From assembly GCA_025024175.1 (NCBI GenBank), contig QCXZ01000137.1, positions 81,282,680 to 81,346,679 of the forward strand: a DNA stretch of 64,000 nucleotides, written 5' to 3'. The stretch comes from Rhyzopertha dominica. Taxonomy: Eukaryota; Arthropoda; Insecta; Coleoptera; Bostrichidae. Positions 20,941 to 33,400 of this stretch are shown here, one piece after another (the first letter of the stretch is position 1; each line of letters starts with the position of its first letter). A program made the translations under genes and the position numbers. The notes under the pieces are model-generated. The model was given only the letters and a program-made list of their open reading frames with translations, had not been told where the DNA came from and made no database searches.

Positions 20941-22783
20941 CGCTTTATCGGGACTTGGTACATACGGCATTACAAGTTAGCCTGTATACTCCAATTTGTT
21001 TCCATTTTTTAAATTTTTCCTAAACGGTTACCAGTAAATTTGGAAAGGTTGTTACTGGTTTTGTAAGTTTTATCGAACACCATATTTCTTGGTGTCAATT
21101 AGCGATTAAGTGGACGTAATATTTTCTACTGGAAATATTGATTTTCCAGTATGTTGTAGAAGTCTACTTATAGTGATCTACTGAAAGCAATTATTAATAG
21201 CAATGTTCTTTTATTATCACAAGCTCATTATCAATATCAGGTGTTTATAAATGCGTTATCTATTAGCATAATATCAACGTGCTTGAAATTGTGGTGAATA
21301 AACTCTAGAACTTACTAAAGCGAAGTCTGTGGGCATATTTTCACAAATGTTACCGCTTAATTTCAGTTCTGGTTTGTAGAAAAACATGAGCTCACGCAAC
21401 ACGCCAAGGCAAGCATGTTTCGTGTGAATCTTCCGTTTCCTCATTTTTCTTAATTAGTCCGCTCGCATTTCGCAGTAGGATTTTGTAGGATCATTTATCT
21501 TACTCTGGAATAAAAACAGCAAAATCCGAAGGTGAAATACGTGTGTAAATTCACGACGGATTCGTTTAGAGCACTTATCTGCCTGTTATTTTCTTAATAG
21601 TCATATTAATTCAAACAGACAAAAATCCTAAATGTGTTGTCAATGGTTTTGCAACGTTAAAAACATCGGGTTTATCCACCAGTACCTGGATGGGTTATTA
21701 CTTGGAACACACTTGCTGTTGAAGTAATGTTTTTATTTGGAAAAAGTCATCTATTTTTAATACTCTGGTTTAGCTTTACCTACTTCACAAAAAAGCCTAG
21801 ATAGTGATTTTCATTCTTTGACATCCTATAAGAAAAGTAATAACTGCTTCGAATAGTTTGTATTAACATTAACATTTATAATAAAATGGAGAAGATTGAT
21901 TTATTATACAATTTATCTTAGGAATTAAATTGCTGAGTAATTCCATTGTGCTTAAAACATGAAATTGTAAAAAAATACATAGCTTTTTACGTCTATTTAT
22001 AAAGATTAAGTTTTCTTGACAGAAGAAACCTACATTTTACTTATTTTTAGGGACTATTTCATAGTCAAAATAACAGAACCGCATTTATACAACAATATTC
22101 TCTAAAAACTTTCGTTAAGCAACATATAACATTATTTCTGTCAGTTTCCAAACTCCGCCAGTAACTCCTCAGCTACCCAAGTAAAGCTCAGCTAGACAAA
22201 CCCAAGAAAAATCCCAGCAAATTCACCAGACGATAATCAAATCTCGCTAAGCGCTGAGAAGTAGCATTTTGGACGTCGGAGGCGCAAATAATATTAGATT
22301 ACGCAAGCGGCTGTTAATTTCCCGACTGGCAAACAGAACGTCCTCCTGCATAACACAATAACGTTACCAACGGAAATGGGTCGGGAAGATCAATACGAGG
22401 AGACCGAAATCTCGTTACTCGATTACGATTGAGGAAAACGACTTCGTACCGAAGTCGTCTGTTGCAAGATGCAGTAGTAAATTACTTTGTCTGTCGGGAT
22501 AGAACCAGCGGCGGACGCAGAAGGCTATGGGGGAAATGCAAAATCAACCAGCCACCTTTTTGACATCATAGTTTGGAAGCTTTAAATAGATGGACGTGGT
22601 TCTGTGGCTTAAGACGTATTCAGGTGAAAATCAAACAGAGCGTTAATCACGTTCAGTCTTCATCAAAACTTAGGGTGGTTAAGAGCAATTAGTGCTGTGC
22701 TGCTATGTAATGTAATTCGTGATAGATTATGATGATAGTGCGTTTGTAAACGTCAGGCATATACAATTTTAAATTTAATTATA
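20941..22783. other. Intergenic, with GC-richer island at about 22150-22530
   Basis: The region between the two convergent genes. 20941-22150 is AT-rich with nothing recognised. 22150-22530 is richer in GC and CpG and includes a perfect inverted repeat ACGACTTCG-TAC-CGAAGTCGT (22438-22458). No exon-like frame was found. Confidence 0.4.
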
Positions 22784-23956
22784 CAGGATGTTCCACGAAT
22801 GATAATGACCCTGACAAAAATAAAAATTCAACCTAAAATACATTTGCAGAGGTAACATTGTTCATCGTCTTAAAAAATATAAAACGTAGAGAGCTGTATA
22901 AATTCGTGAATTTTGAGATAAACTTCAATCATTTGCTTTAAGTAGATTCCGTATTGTAAAACAAATTTTATTTTTGAAAAATGTTTATTCAATAACATTA
23001 ATGTAATAAATGCTCAAAGTGTCGCCCTCCGCTGTTTTCACATTTCTGCAGTGATGGATCTATATGCATCACGTATTTTACTTTCTAAATGTTCTACACT
23101 TTCAATTGGTGTTTGGTATACTTGCTCTTTTACCATTCCCCACAGAAAAAATCCAAAGGAGTAAGGCCCGGGCTTCTCGGTGGCCAAGGATTAATTGAAC
23201 CTCTTCCTATCCATCGGTTAGGCAAAACCAAATCAAGATGATTTCGCACTATTCTGTGATAATGCGCAGGTGCCCCATCCTGTTGGAACCATAGATCTTG
23301 TCTTACTTGTAAATTTACATTTTGGAGAAGTACAGGTAAAATGTTTCTTAAAAAATTTAGATAAGTCTCATTTAAGAAGCAAATGTTGTCATAAAATCTC
23401 ACATTGGTGTTCCCGAAAAAAGTTACAAAAAGCCAATCTTTTAGGATAATCTGTCTGCTTTAAAGCCTGAACCAATTGCAAGTGATACGGCTGAAATTGA
23501 CTGCCTTTAATTATTCGGTGCACTGGAGACAGACTAATACCGGTTGCTCTTGAGACTACCACTTGACTAATATGAAGATTTTCGTCAATCATTTCCAATT
23601 CTCTAATTTCATTGTCAGGGCCTGTTGCTGTTCTTTCTCTTGACTTTTTCAGTGGTGGCCAGTTTGTCCTTAAAGGTAATTCAAGTCTCTTGAAAATTGT
23701 ATCGGCAGGAGCTCTTCTATTTGGAAAACGTTGTCGGTATAAACGGGCAACAGCGGAAGCATTTTTCTTGCATTCACCATAAATCAAAATCATATCTGTT
23801 TTTTCATCATTTGAGTACATTTTGATTTTTAATAAATACAGTGACAGGAACCCAATTCCCAATTTATTTTTAAAATAATACCATTATGTAAAATAACCAC
23901 ATTGGCTATGGGAATGTATTTTGGATTGCATTTTTAATTTCGTCAGGGTCATCCTG
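22784..23956 (-). mobile_element. DD41D mariner-like element, internally deleted
   Basis: The ends read CAGGATG...GACCCTGAC at 22784 and GTCAGGGTCATCCTG ending at 23956, forming inverted termini; the left has 16 extra bases (TTCCACGAATGATAAT) inside the repeat. TA precedes the left end. The - strand carries transposase pieces. It lies just downstream of the TSP1/TSPN gene's poly(A) signals. Confidence 0.85.
23038..23820 (-). pseudogene. DD41D transposase missing first catalytic Asp
   Basis: From 23820 the frame reads DEKTDMILIYGECKKNASAV, RQRFPNRRAPADTIFKRL, ISQVVVSRATGISLSPVHRI and RLAFCNFFREH. At about 23397 it jumps to FYDNICFLNETYLNFLR, so roughly 300 bp that should contain the first Asp (FSDE-type motif) are gone. 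It continues with LWFQQDGAPAHYHRIVRNHL and SPGLTPLDFF, 41 residues separating the two Asp, then after a frameshift near 23145 with VKEQVYQTPIE and a stop at 23038. It cannot be catalytic. Confidence 0.88.
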
Positions 23957-23984
23957 TTATGTATTTCAACAAAGAACAAAGTAT

Positions 23985-24316
23985 ATACGGCAATAATGAT
24001 TTTATTAACTTTATTAGAAATAAATCTATGTACAGGTACTTTTATAAATAACTAAACATTAGAATTACACGTATCACCTGATGTAAAATCATCTACAAAA
24101 TAATCAATTCGTTATTGTCATGAGAAAAAATACGTGACACAATTCAACAAGTGGCTATTGTCGCACAGGTACGGAAAACGAAAACTATCTTTACACTATC
24201 TAAACACAACGGTTACGGCTATTAGACGATCTATAAAATACGCAAAACATCCACTAACACTTCAATCGGTAGTCCTTGCACTCTTTTGCATCCAAAAAAT
24301 CAGTCACTCGTTATTC
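23985..24316 (-). promoter_or_regulatory. Probable 3' UTR of TSP1/TSPN gene with poly(A) signals
   Basis: Downstream of the stop on the - strand there are two AATAAA hexamers, at 24015-24010 and 24006-24001, about 305 bp after the stop codon. A DD41D transposon begins a few dozen bases further on (outer end 23956). This supports exon F as a true last exon. Confidence 0.5.
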
Positions 24317-24448
24317 CTAACCACTGGATTTGGCACCTTCAGTCGAACTATAGTTCACGCTTGGGTCAATGATGGGGGTGCGTTGCGTATCACACTGCAG
24401 GCCGACCACTGCTGGATCGGGAACTATAGTCAATTGCTCCAGATCACC
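24317..24448 (-). CDS. TSP1/TSPN gene exon F: end of TSPN domain and stop
   Basis: The acceptor tattacttctag lies above 24448. It encodes GDLEQLTIVPDPAVVGLQCD, then a tail of about 23 polar residues ending EGAKSSG and the stop TAG at 24319-24317. GDLEQLxIVPDP is the usual last strand of TSPN domains. A weaker donor (GAAG|GTGCC) lies before the stop, so splicing to unseen downstream exons is possible. The + strand reading frame across this exon is a shadow. Confidence 0.82.
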   Translation of the reverse strand, partial: GDLEQLTIVPDPAVVGLQCDTQRTPIIDPSVNYSSTEGAKSSG

Positions 24449-27400
24449 CTAGAAGTAATATTCTGTATTATTTATTTAGATCGAAATTAATATAATTAAA
24501 AATATACAAGCTATGCAATCTAGTACGCTACTGATTAAAATTCATAATACCACGCTTCGATTTTATTAGATTTCTATTAATATTAAGATTTTATAACAAG
24601 AATGATTTTATCATCTTGACTGGGATTATATAAAATCACTCGATAAGGAGTTTTTGATGGACTAGAATGGACTGGAATTTTTCAGAATTGCCGTCTTTCC
24701 GCTGTTGTAGTCGATTTCTAACCACCATGACGAGTGACAGTGTAACATTAGTCAACAACAAACCGGGTTCAAATTTCGGATAAAGCAGGCAATACTTTTT
24801 CAGTTCATATATATGCCTGTTAACCCATTAAGTCACGTATATAATTAAAAAATGAATTCAGATAACAATTATTTTTCATTATATATCACAGAATGTTTGG
24901 GAAATAATCTAGGTACTACAAATTGCGGTTTTGCACAAATTGATGCATACCATTTTCCATTACGCAGTGCGCCGTAGTTTGACTAATAAACACTGTATCA
25001 ATTTATTAAAACAAATTAACGCATACATACTTTTTAATAACGGATGAAAGCGAATATTATTGTAACCTCGATTGTAAACAACCGCTTTGATATTTAAAAC
25101 ACACATACAATAACACGCAGATGCAAAACTTCTCTGTTGGCTGGATTGGTTGACACATAATCCTGCAATACAAATCAATGTGAGTATTACCAAAACGGTC
25201 CTATAATTTGTACAATATTTTTCTAATATTATTATAACCAATATAAGCCTTTTCTACACAATAAACCGCATAAATAAGGAATCAAGAAAATTAATATAGT
25301 TATGGCTGACCTATTTCTGCAGAACCAATTCAATTATTCTTAATTTTGTTTTGCGGTCGCATGGAATACCGAGATCTGCCGGGGGACATTCCAAGTTCTT
25401 TAATTAAATCCGTCTAAGCAATAGCAGGTAATAAAAGCTGCTGTATACGTCCTTACCGAAAACAGATAGCCAATGATGAGATCAGCATCCCCGGGAATGT
25501 CCAGGGTGTCCCTTTTCAGTATGTCTGTTCTTGACCATTCGCAATCGACATAGCTGTCCACTACGGTGTTGTCGCGTATACTGAAACAACAGAATGATAA
25601 GTAAAAATTTGTGTGTTGAAGCATAAGTTCACATATATACGTATGTTACTTGTTAGTTCCTCTCTGGCAAAATGACAATATAAAATTACTTATTATTTTA
25701 GACATACGATAGTAAAGCGAGAAAATTTAAATTCCAAATTGCAAAAGAAAAGATTAATATAACATAGAAGAAAGATTTTCTTTCTGGCTGAAGCCTCTTG
25801 TCTGTAATGGTATATTTTCAGCATTCTGTACGTATGTGTCTTTCAATAACTGTCTTTTTGGTACACTATTTTCTTCCACTTAGTCCTGTCCTTTGGTGCC
25901 ATTCTAGCTTTGTCCCAATTGAGGTTCTTTTCTGTCTCTACCACTGCCATATTTCATGTGTTGTGTGGTCTTCCTCTTCTTTTCCTTTCTTGTACTTTTG
26001 CCTCCCATACTCGTTTTGCTGGCTTTTCCTGATTTGTTATCACCATATTTGCTCTAAAGTTATTACCTGTGTTACTGTATGCTTGTTCGTAGTCTGTCAT
26101 TTGCAGCCCTTGTCTTCTTGTTCTCTCTAAGCCCAAAAATGCAAACTAGGTTATCTTCTTCTCTTCTTTATTCCATACCACATTAAATATATTTGTTAAC
26201 TTTCTTCTTCCCTCTGGTTCTATACCTTTTACACTTCCGGCGCAATCTGGTTGTATCCTCCGCCTTTATTTTTTATACTTATGGTCGTTTTACCTTCTTT
26301 TTAATATGAGTTTTTCTTGAACGCTTCTACTACTCGTTTCTCTGCCTTCTGTAGGATTTGTTCCACGTTTTGGGTCAGGTAGTCCTCCACCTATTCATTA
26401 TTTAATTGCCTTCTGCCAGTATTTTGCCTCGTTTGCTTTTTATCTGACCTGTAGTATAATTCTACAATTTCTACCACTCTTTCATACTTTATAAAATTGC
26501 TTTTGTTTCGCTTCATTTTAAGCCTCCGTTTTTCTTTCAAATTTTTCTCAATTTCTTAACTTTTATACTATGTCCTTGGTACATTGTATAATTCTCTGTT
26601 ACTCGCTTTACGATATACTTTTTTTCCATATTTCTTATCTCCACGTCCCCCCAAATACTAATTGTTTTTCACAGAATTCTTTTGGCATTCACTCTAATAA
26701 TTCCTTAGATTTCATCCGTATCAGTTATACATCATCTTCATTTTCATCCCTGTTATGTTATTAAATTTTCTCCGCAAGATCCTTATACTGCTTTGCGATT
26801 TTCAATTTCAGCTAGTTTATTGTACACTCCAATTGCTTCTGCTGCTCTTGCCTCTGTCTTTGATTGTTTGTAGGCTTCTTTCTACGTCCTTATTTTTATC
26901 TTTCCTATCACTAAGTAATGCTGACTATATACACGCTCTTGTGTAATTTTACATCTAACAAATGGTTTTTAAAATACTTAAGTAATGCGAGATAAATTGC
27001 TTGCTATCAAAAGGTATATCCTATATTTTACATCTTCTTAATATTATAAAGGATAGCTAGTCATAAAATTTATCGCTTATATGAAATTCTTGTAACCGCA
27101 GTCTTTTGTTTTCACCATATCAATTACCAAACTACTATTTGTATCCAACTACATGACAGTTTCCCTTTTTTAATTTCTGATTTATTGAGTTAATCTAGCG
27201 ATAATCTCAGTTCTCTATCATTCGCTGGTTAATGGGACAAAACGCACCAAGATTGATTAACGCAATATCTCGCTTATCTCCATTTCCCCTTTCCCTGCGA
27301 TCGTTTTATCAAATTTTCGCGGGAGTTTCTGCAAAACTGGGCTCGCATCTCCGATGGCATCCCTCCCATAAATTTTTATTGTTTCCGGAGCCGTTATTAA

Positions 27401-30400
27401 AACTTGCAACAATAGCCGACAAACAATGTCCGCGTTTCTGCCCTTCTATCATAAATCACCGACAGCGCGACGTATGAACGACCTCTGATTGATTAAAAAA
27501 CGGGGCAACGTGTGACCTGCCAAGTAGTTCGGAAGACTTTAGGGGATGACACCGGGGATTGACTCTGATGAAGCTTGACTGAAAGTGACGTTCGTCAAAC
27601 GGTAAACAAGGCTTCTTAAATGTCAGGTGCGATACCAGTGATGGACAAGAATGGTGCCAGTTCATATTATTCCCTTTGGAGATAGATTATAATAATGGTA
27701 CATAATTACATAATGATAGTTGTAACATAGTTGTTGGCACTAGAGTTTTGCTCATTTTATCATTTAGGTCGACTCTTTTTTTAAAGCGTAATGCCCTACT
27801 GACACTTTCTATGCATGAAGAGTACTAAAAGCCCTAATTTATAAAATGTTATTCTTTAGAAAGGTTTCACAACCCACGCAATCAAAAGCATAGGCTTATA
27901 AAGACGTTATTTGTTAGAGCTCGATAAATTTTAGGCGAAAGTTCTTTAAACAAAGAAATTATCATCTTAAATCAGCGATAGTGAGGACTTTTCAACAAAA
28001 GTGCTCATATAAATCTAGTAAATTCACAATCACTGGAAAGGAAATTAAAATAAAGTTTGCCTTATATTCAAGCCCTGCAAGATACCATTCTATTTAACAG
28101 AACGCCAAATTTTGTGAATTATGTGTATTAAAGATATTGGTAAACTAATGGTAATAAATATGTCGTGCTTTTCAGTACCCTTTTACTACCCTTACTAGTT
28201 TGTTAAGGTAATTTAACAAATTTCATTAATTCAGTTGAAGAATTACGCCTTTCCAAAGTTGTCGTACTACATAGTTTTGAGACAGTATATATGTCCACAA
28301 AAACACGTATACTGAAATTTACAAAAACCGTTAGGTTGAAGCCCAAGAATGAGTTTTTATCAAAACATTTTTTTAAATCTGCACATATCTTTTAACAACC
28401 CCACTTAATAAAAGAAAAGATTATTGATACATTAATTTACACTTTTATTCGTATTTATGATTGTCAGCAGCTTTTTTGTTTTAGTGGGATTTTACATTTC
28501 GCTGAAACAGCGTTCAGCAGTTTCCTGGAATTCACTTTATTAAAAACAAATGAACAGGAAGTGGATTAAATTTAAAGTTGAATCAGATAAATGCGACTGA
28601 CATATTTCCACAGAATGCAATTAGTTCAATGTTGTACATCCGAATAGAAAGAATTCAGAAAATGTGTAAGGAGCTATACAATAATAATTATTGCATCCAG
28701 TTACATGGTACCGCTACTAATAAATTACTATCACGCCATACTTCTGCATTTACACAAATAAATTAAATTTGGATTAAAGAAAAAAAATCCAATACATTGT
28801 ACGAAGCGGTTATAATGCTAATTTTCCAATGCGTGTTGACTTACCGGAATATTTAGAACTTTAGAACAACGAAGATGGATTGGCACCAATATTAAAATGC
28901 AATAATTCGGTAAGATCAGAAGTGGGCCTCCTTCATTTCCCCTTTAAAGTTCATTTACACAATATTTAACATGCTAACCTTCAGGACTGAAATTTGACAA
29001 TTTTCTCTTAGTAGTGCAAAGAAAACAGTTGGCAGTTACAGGATATTTGTGAAAATCTAGTGATCTACCAGATTTGACTATTGGCCAGTGACTCCATGAA
29101 CTAATTCCTTCAGTGAATTTACACTAATAAATAGAAGTCAGTTGAAGCACTTCACAGAAAACACAATTTTTTTTAACTTAGGTTTGGTTTTCATTGAAGC
29201 AAGGAACTCTTCAAGGTCTCTAAGACGATAAAGCAACTGAAAAGTAAAATGCATTTATCCTTAACACCATCGCTGATAATAGTAGACGATTTAAAATTAT
29301 TCAAACTCAACTGCAAATTAATTTTTTGTTGTATCAGCATTCTTATAAAAAAATTAAAGAATTGCTACTCTTGATACATTGCAGTGCTATATTTTAACGA
29401 TTTTCCTACATTATTATTACAGATTCAGAACCTTACCTCAACGAAATCTGGTGCCAAAGGCCATCATCCAGCGTTGCAGGTATTGTAACTACATCAGTTC
29501 CATTGGCAGTTGCATGAACCAGCTTCAAATCAGAGCCAGCTACCTCTAACGACAGATAGGTGTCTGCGATCCTAGACCTCAAACTAAACACCATACCCAT
29601 CGTGTTCTGAAATGTATTGAACCAAATTTAATGACAGAATTCTATTGGCATTGAAAACACTGAGTCCAACAAGGATATTACAGCGGTGCGCTACTTACGT
29701 TTAGTATCCTCAAGGTAACAAACAAAGCAAACTCCTTAGGAAACGGCCTGTCCTTGTTATCCTTAAATAATTGGGAAGATGGCACCCATAGGTAGGAGTC
29801 GGGAGATAGACGCCATGCTGAAGGTCTGTCCGGGACCCTCTTCCAGTTATCTTTGGATGGGTGAAACACTCTACCCTCTTCTAGAGTTAGTGGATTAACT
29901 GCGTAATCACACCTGTAAAGGCGAATGAAACAATTATACGATTATCGTTAAGACAGATTCAAGTGCAAACGTTTGGAACTTTAAATTTATTGAAGTTGTA
30001 AGAAAATTATTATACAATGTTTAGCAGGGCATTTTAAAATCATCTTCCAGTTTAGCTTTAATCAACGTCACAAGATTTGGATAAAATATTGGGGCAGTCT
30101 AATTGATTGTGTAAAAGTTTTCATGTAAATTAGACACTGGATACAGTTCTGAAGGTTTGTAGAAAAATAAAGTTAAAAAATTTCAGAAAGCAATACCTCA
30201 TTGAAATTATATAAAAAGTATAACATATATAGCATTAACTGGGGTAGAATTGTCTGATTTAATATATCCTGAAAACATATTTTGGATGTCTACTTTGATA
30301 CCACAGAAAATGACAAAAAGTCATATAATAATTGGGATAGTAAAATTCCCCTGTCGTTGTTCTTATAGACAGATGTAAGGATCTGTGTTATAGTAGTTTC

Positions 30401-33400
30401 TGTAAATTAACCCAAGTAATTAAAAAGATTTTGGAACTATTTTGATTTGCATGTATTGAATGTAAATTTGTTATCAAAATAATTTCAAGATCCTTTAAAT
30501 GAGTGAGTTTGCTAGAACAGTTTGTTTTGTGGATGATCATCATTTAGATAAAGAGTACAAATAATGTTGTTAAACAATCTGATAGGAAAGCAACATAAAA
30601 TTTCTGTAAATTATGTAGGTCTATAGCGTGTAAAATATTGATAAAACGATATAATCCGATGATTGGAGAAAAAGTAATTCCGTCTTATTATAATAAAGGT
30701 TCATTTTAGACGGAACTAGCATCTCATTTCAAACGCATCTCTGATTGGAAGCTGGATCATCTATATCTGTAAGTAAACACCCATCACTACAAATATTGAG
30801 CATCTACAAACGCGTTGTAGCCTCGCTGAAGTCAGCCAGCCCCTTTTAATATAAACGAAACCGCTTTGAAGCCTCTAGTATACCTGTAGGTTTACGGACT
30901 GTTACAGTAAAACTAGATCTTACACGTCATTCTTGGGCGAGGAATTAGAGGCTTCATAGAAGATTATAAGTTCTCCCGGCAGAACTTGCTAAGTAATCTC
31001 CCTGCATGTAAGATGGAATCACAAGGTGGATTATTAAAGTATAATCCCATATTAAGAACATAGCGTGCGTCATTCTGCAAATGCTCAACCTGACATTTAA
31101 AGGAATATTTAGGGATAAACGTATGTCTAGAGACATTTTTATTTTTTATGACGTTACATATCATTCTTATTATATATCTATTTCTTTACCTACAATTTAT
31201 AACGTTATTGAAAAAAATAATAAAAAAAATGTTTTGTTTCAAGCTTCAAAATGTCTAATTACCTATGTTTAGCAAACTTTGTAAGATTTTTCCAGTATGC
31301 TTATGTGTGTGTATTTTCGTTTCTTTTTCTGTAATAATGCTGAAACACAAGGAAGAAGTGTGCATTTATTGAAATATGACAAACATTATTTTAATACCTA
31401 CCACAACTATTTATAATAAGCGTTAAACCATTTGCACAAAGATTCGAAGCATTCAAGTGAATCATGTGAAAAATGAGTATAGTTCACACTTATTTTGTGT
31501 CCCCGTAATTTTGTTTTAGCTTATTATAGTTATTAGTGAGATTAGTGAGGGACTTTTATGTACAATGGATCCAAGTTATCATTGTAGAAAAAATAACACA
31601 TATATAAATCTTTTTTTGCCTTTTTTGCGTTTTACACAATTTTCACACTTGTGGGAATTTATTAAATCTATTTGTTCTATAAAATTAAAGATACAAAAAT
31701 ATGAAGGTAACCCTAAGGTTTTACACTCGTAGGACTTTGTCTGTTCAACAACTGCATGAGTTTTTGTAAAACGTTGATATGCAACAAGGCCTAAAAAATT
31801 TTCTTATTATTTCTGATCACATTTTTCAAATGTAAAAACTGTATAATTTCGAAAGCATATGCCATATTAGGAATTTTTACGGTTTATCTTCAATGAGATG
31901 GCGAGTATATTTACAAGTTCTTAAAATTATTAAACTAATGCTTTCTAAACCTTTTTGCATTTATTGTTTTATCTTGCTCCATATTTAAGGGATTATACCA
32001 TATGGTCGTAACTTTAACAACTAACAGAGAAATTACAATAGATCCTAGACTTTTAATTTCAAGAACCGTTACTCAGACGTCTTCTACTAACTACAATTAA
32101 AAATATTGTCGTTTCATTTTCACCCCAGTAGGATCTAGGCGACCCGGTTCTTAATGCACTTACCCGGAGAATTTAATTTCTCGGCGCGGTTTGCACACCC
32201 CAACCGAGAACAATAAAGGATGTACCTGGCAGACGAGCAAAGTGCGCCTCCGAAGTTCAAACGAATCCGACTGGCTAGAGGGCCACCTCGGAGGCGGAGG
32301 AATTTAATTAGAGCGTCAGATTGAACTGCGGGCAAAGTTCTTTGTAGTTCAGTAAATAGAAGGCGGAAAAGAACGACAATTCGCTTTTAGCAGATGATAT
32401 AATGGGTAGGAAGAGAGCTTTAAAGTTGTACAGTTATCAAACTAATAATTATACATTTATCCTTTAAAACATAAGATTAAGAGTAGGCTTCAAGAAAGAT
32501 TTGTTTTACTGCCTAGCTTAACAAATGCCCACACATGTTNAATCGGATTTGATTGACAATGTTATTACCATTACCCATCATTTCTCTGTTGTTTTGTGTC
32601 GATTTGCAATATCTAGAGGTTCCGTTATAGTTAAATTTCCTCCTGCGTTCGGCCAACTTGAGGAAGTTTTTGTTTTCAATTCGGAATCATAATGTAATGC
32701 GTGGTGATACCAATGACAGGTGGAGAACATGAAAAAGAAATGTGAAAGGGCAGTCGAATAAAGAAGTTGCTAAGAATTTGAAGTATGTTTCATTTTTCAT
32801 AGTTAAAAAGGGAAATACATTACAGATAAGAATCGTTGTCCACAAAAATAGCTATCGGTTCTTCAAATTCCAGTAGCGGTAACTGTTTTTTGAAAAACCC
32901 CTTTTTTTAAGATCTTTTGAATGGAGAACTGCAATTAACTAGTTACGATATTAAGCAAGTGTGTACAAAAAATCGTAGGACTGGTAGAGTGACGATTTTC
33001 TTTAAAAAAAATATTGTGCTTATAAAAAACCTAATCGAGATGATGCGTCTTTTTTAAATTGTTTTGAAGCAAATAAGTGATTTTAACTTCAATTTCAAGA
33101 TATCAGTTTTACAGTGTTTATATTATAGAAGCAGAAATGAATTTTAGTATTACACAAAATGACACAAATTTGGACAAGAAAGTTTCTATTCGACGAAGTT
33201 AGATCAAGAAAATTGATACTGTTTTGAATGGAATAATAGTGTGAGTGTACATCATTTATGTATATTATCGGTTACCGATTACTACTACTTCTTCCCATTA
33301 CCGCTAGTTGACGACATACAAGAAAGTGGTAAGCTATCTTGCTATGTGCAACTACTTCACCGTTTTCAAAAAATCTAGGTTTTGACAAGAAAGCAAAGGT

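Noticed and set aside
24134..24490. A 118-residue + strand open frame.
   Set aside because: It is antisense to exon F of the TSP1/TSPN gene, has no family features, and the - strand frame fits the TSPN motif and splice sites.
24755..24785. GGGTTCAAATTTC, like a tRNA T-loop.
   Set aside because: No matching acceptor stem, D-arm or anticodon arm upstream.
25798..26136. A 110-residue + strand frame rich in Ser, Cys and Phe.
   Set aside because: It is the antisense of a LINE C-terminal remnant with the RRRGRP motif.
32135..32335. A - strand frame ending near a good donor (CTCCGG|GTAAGT), considered as an extra exon between B and C.
   Set aside because: B and C already join in phase and complete the last Cys of the TSP1 repeat; inserting this segment would disrupt it.
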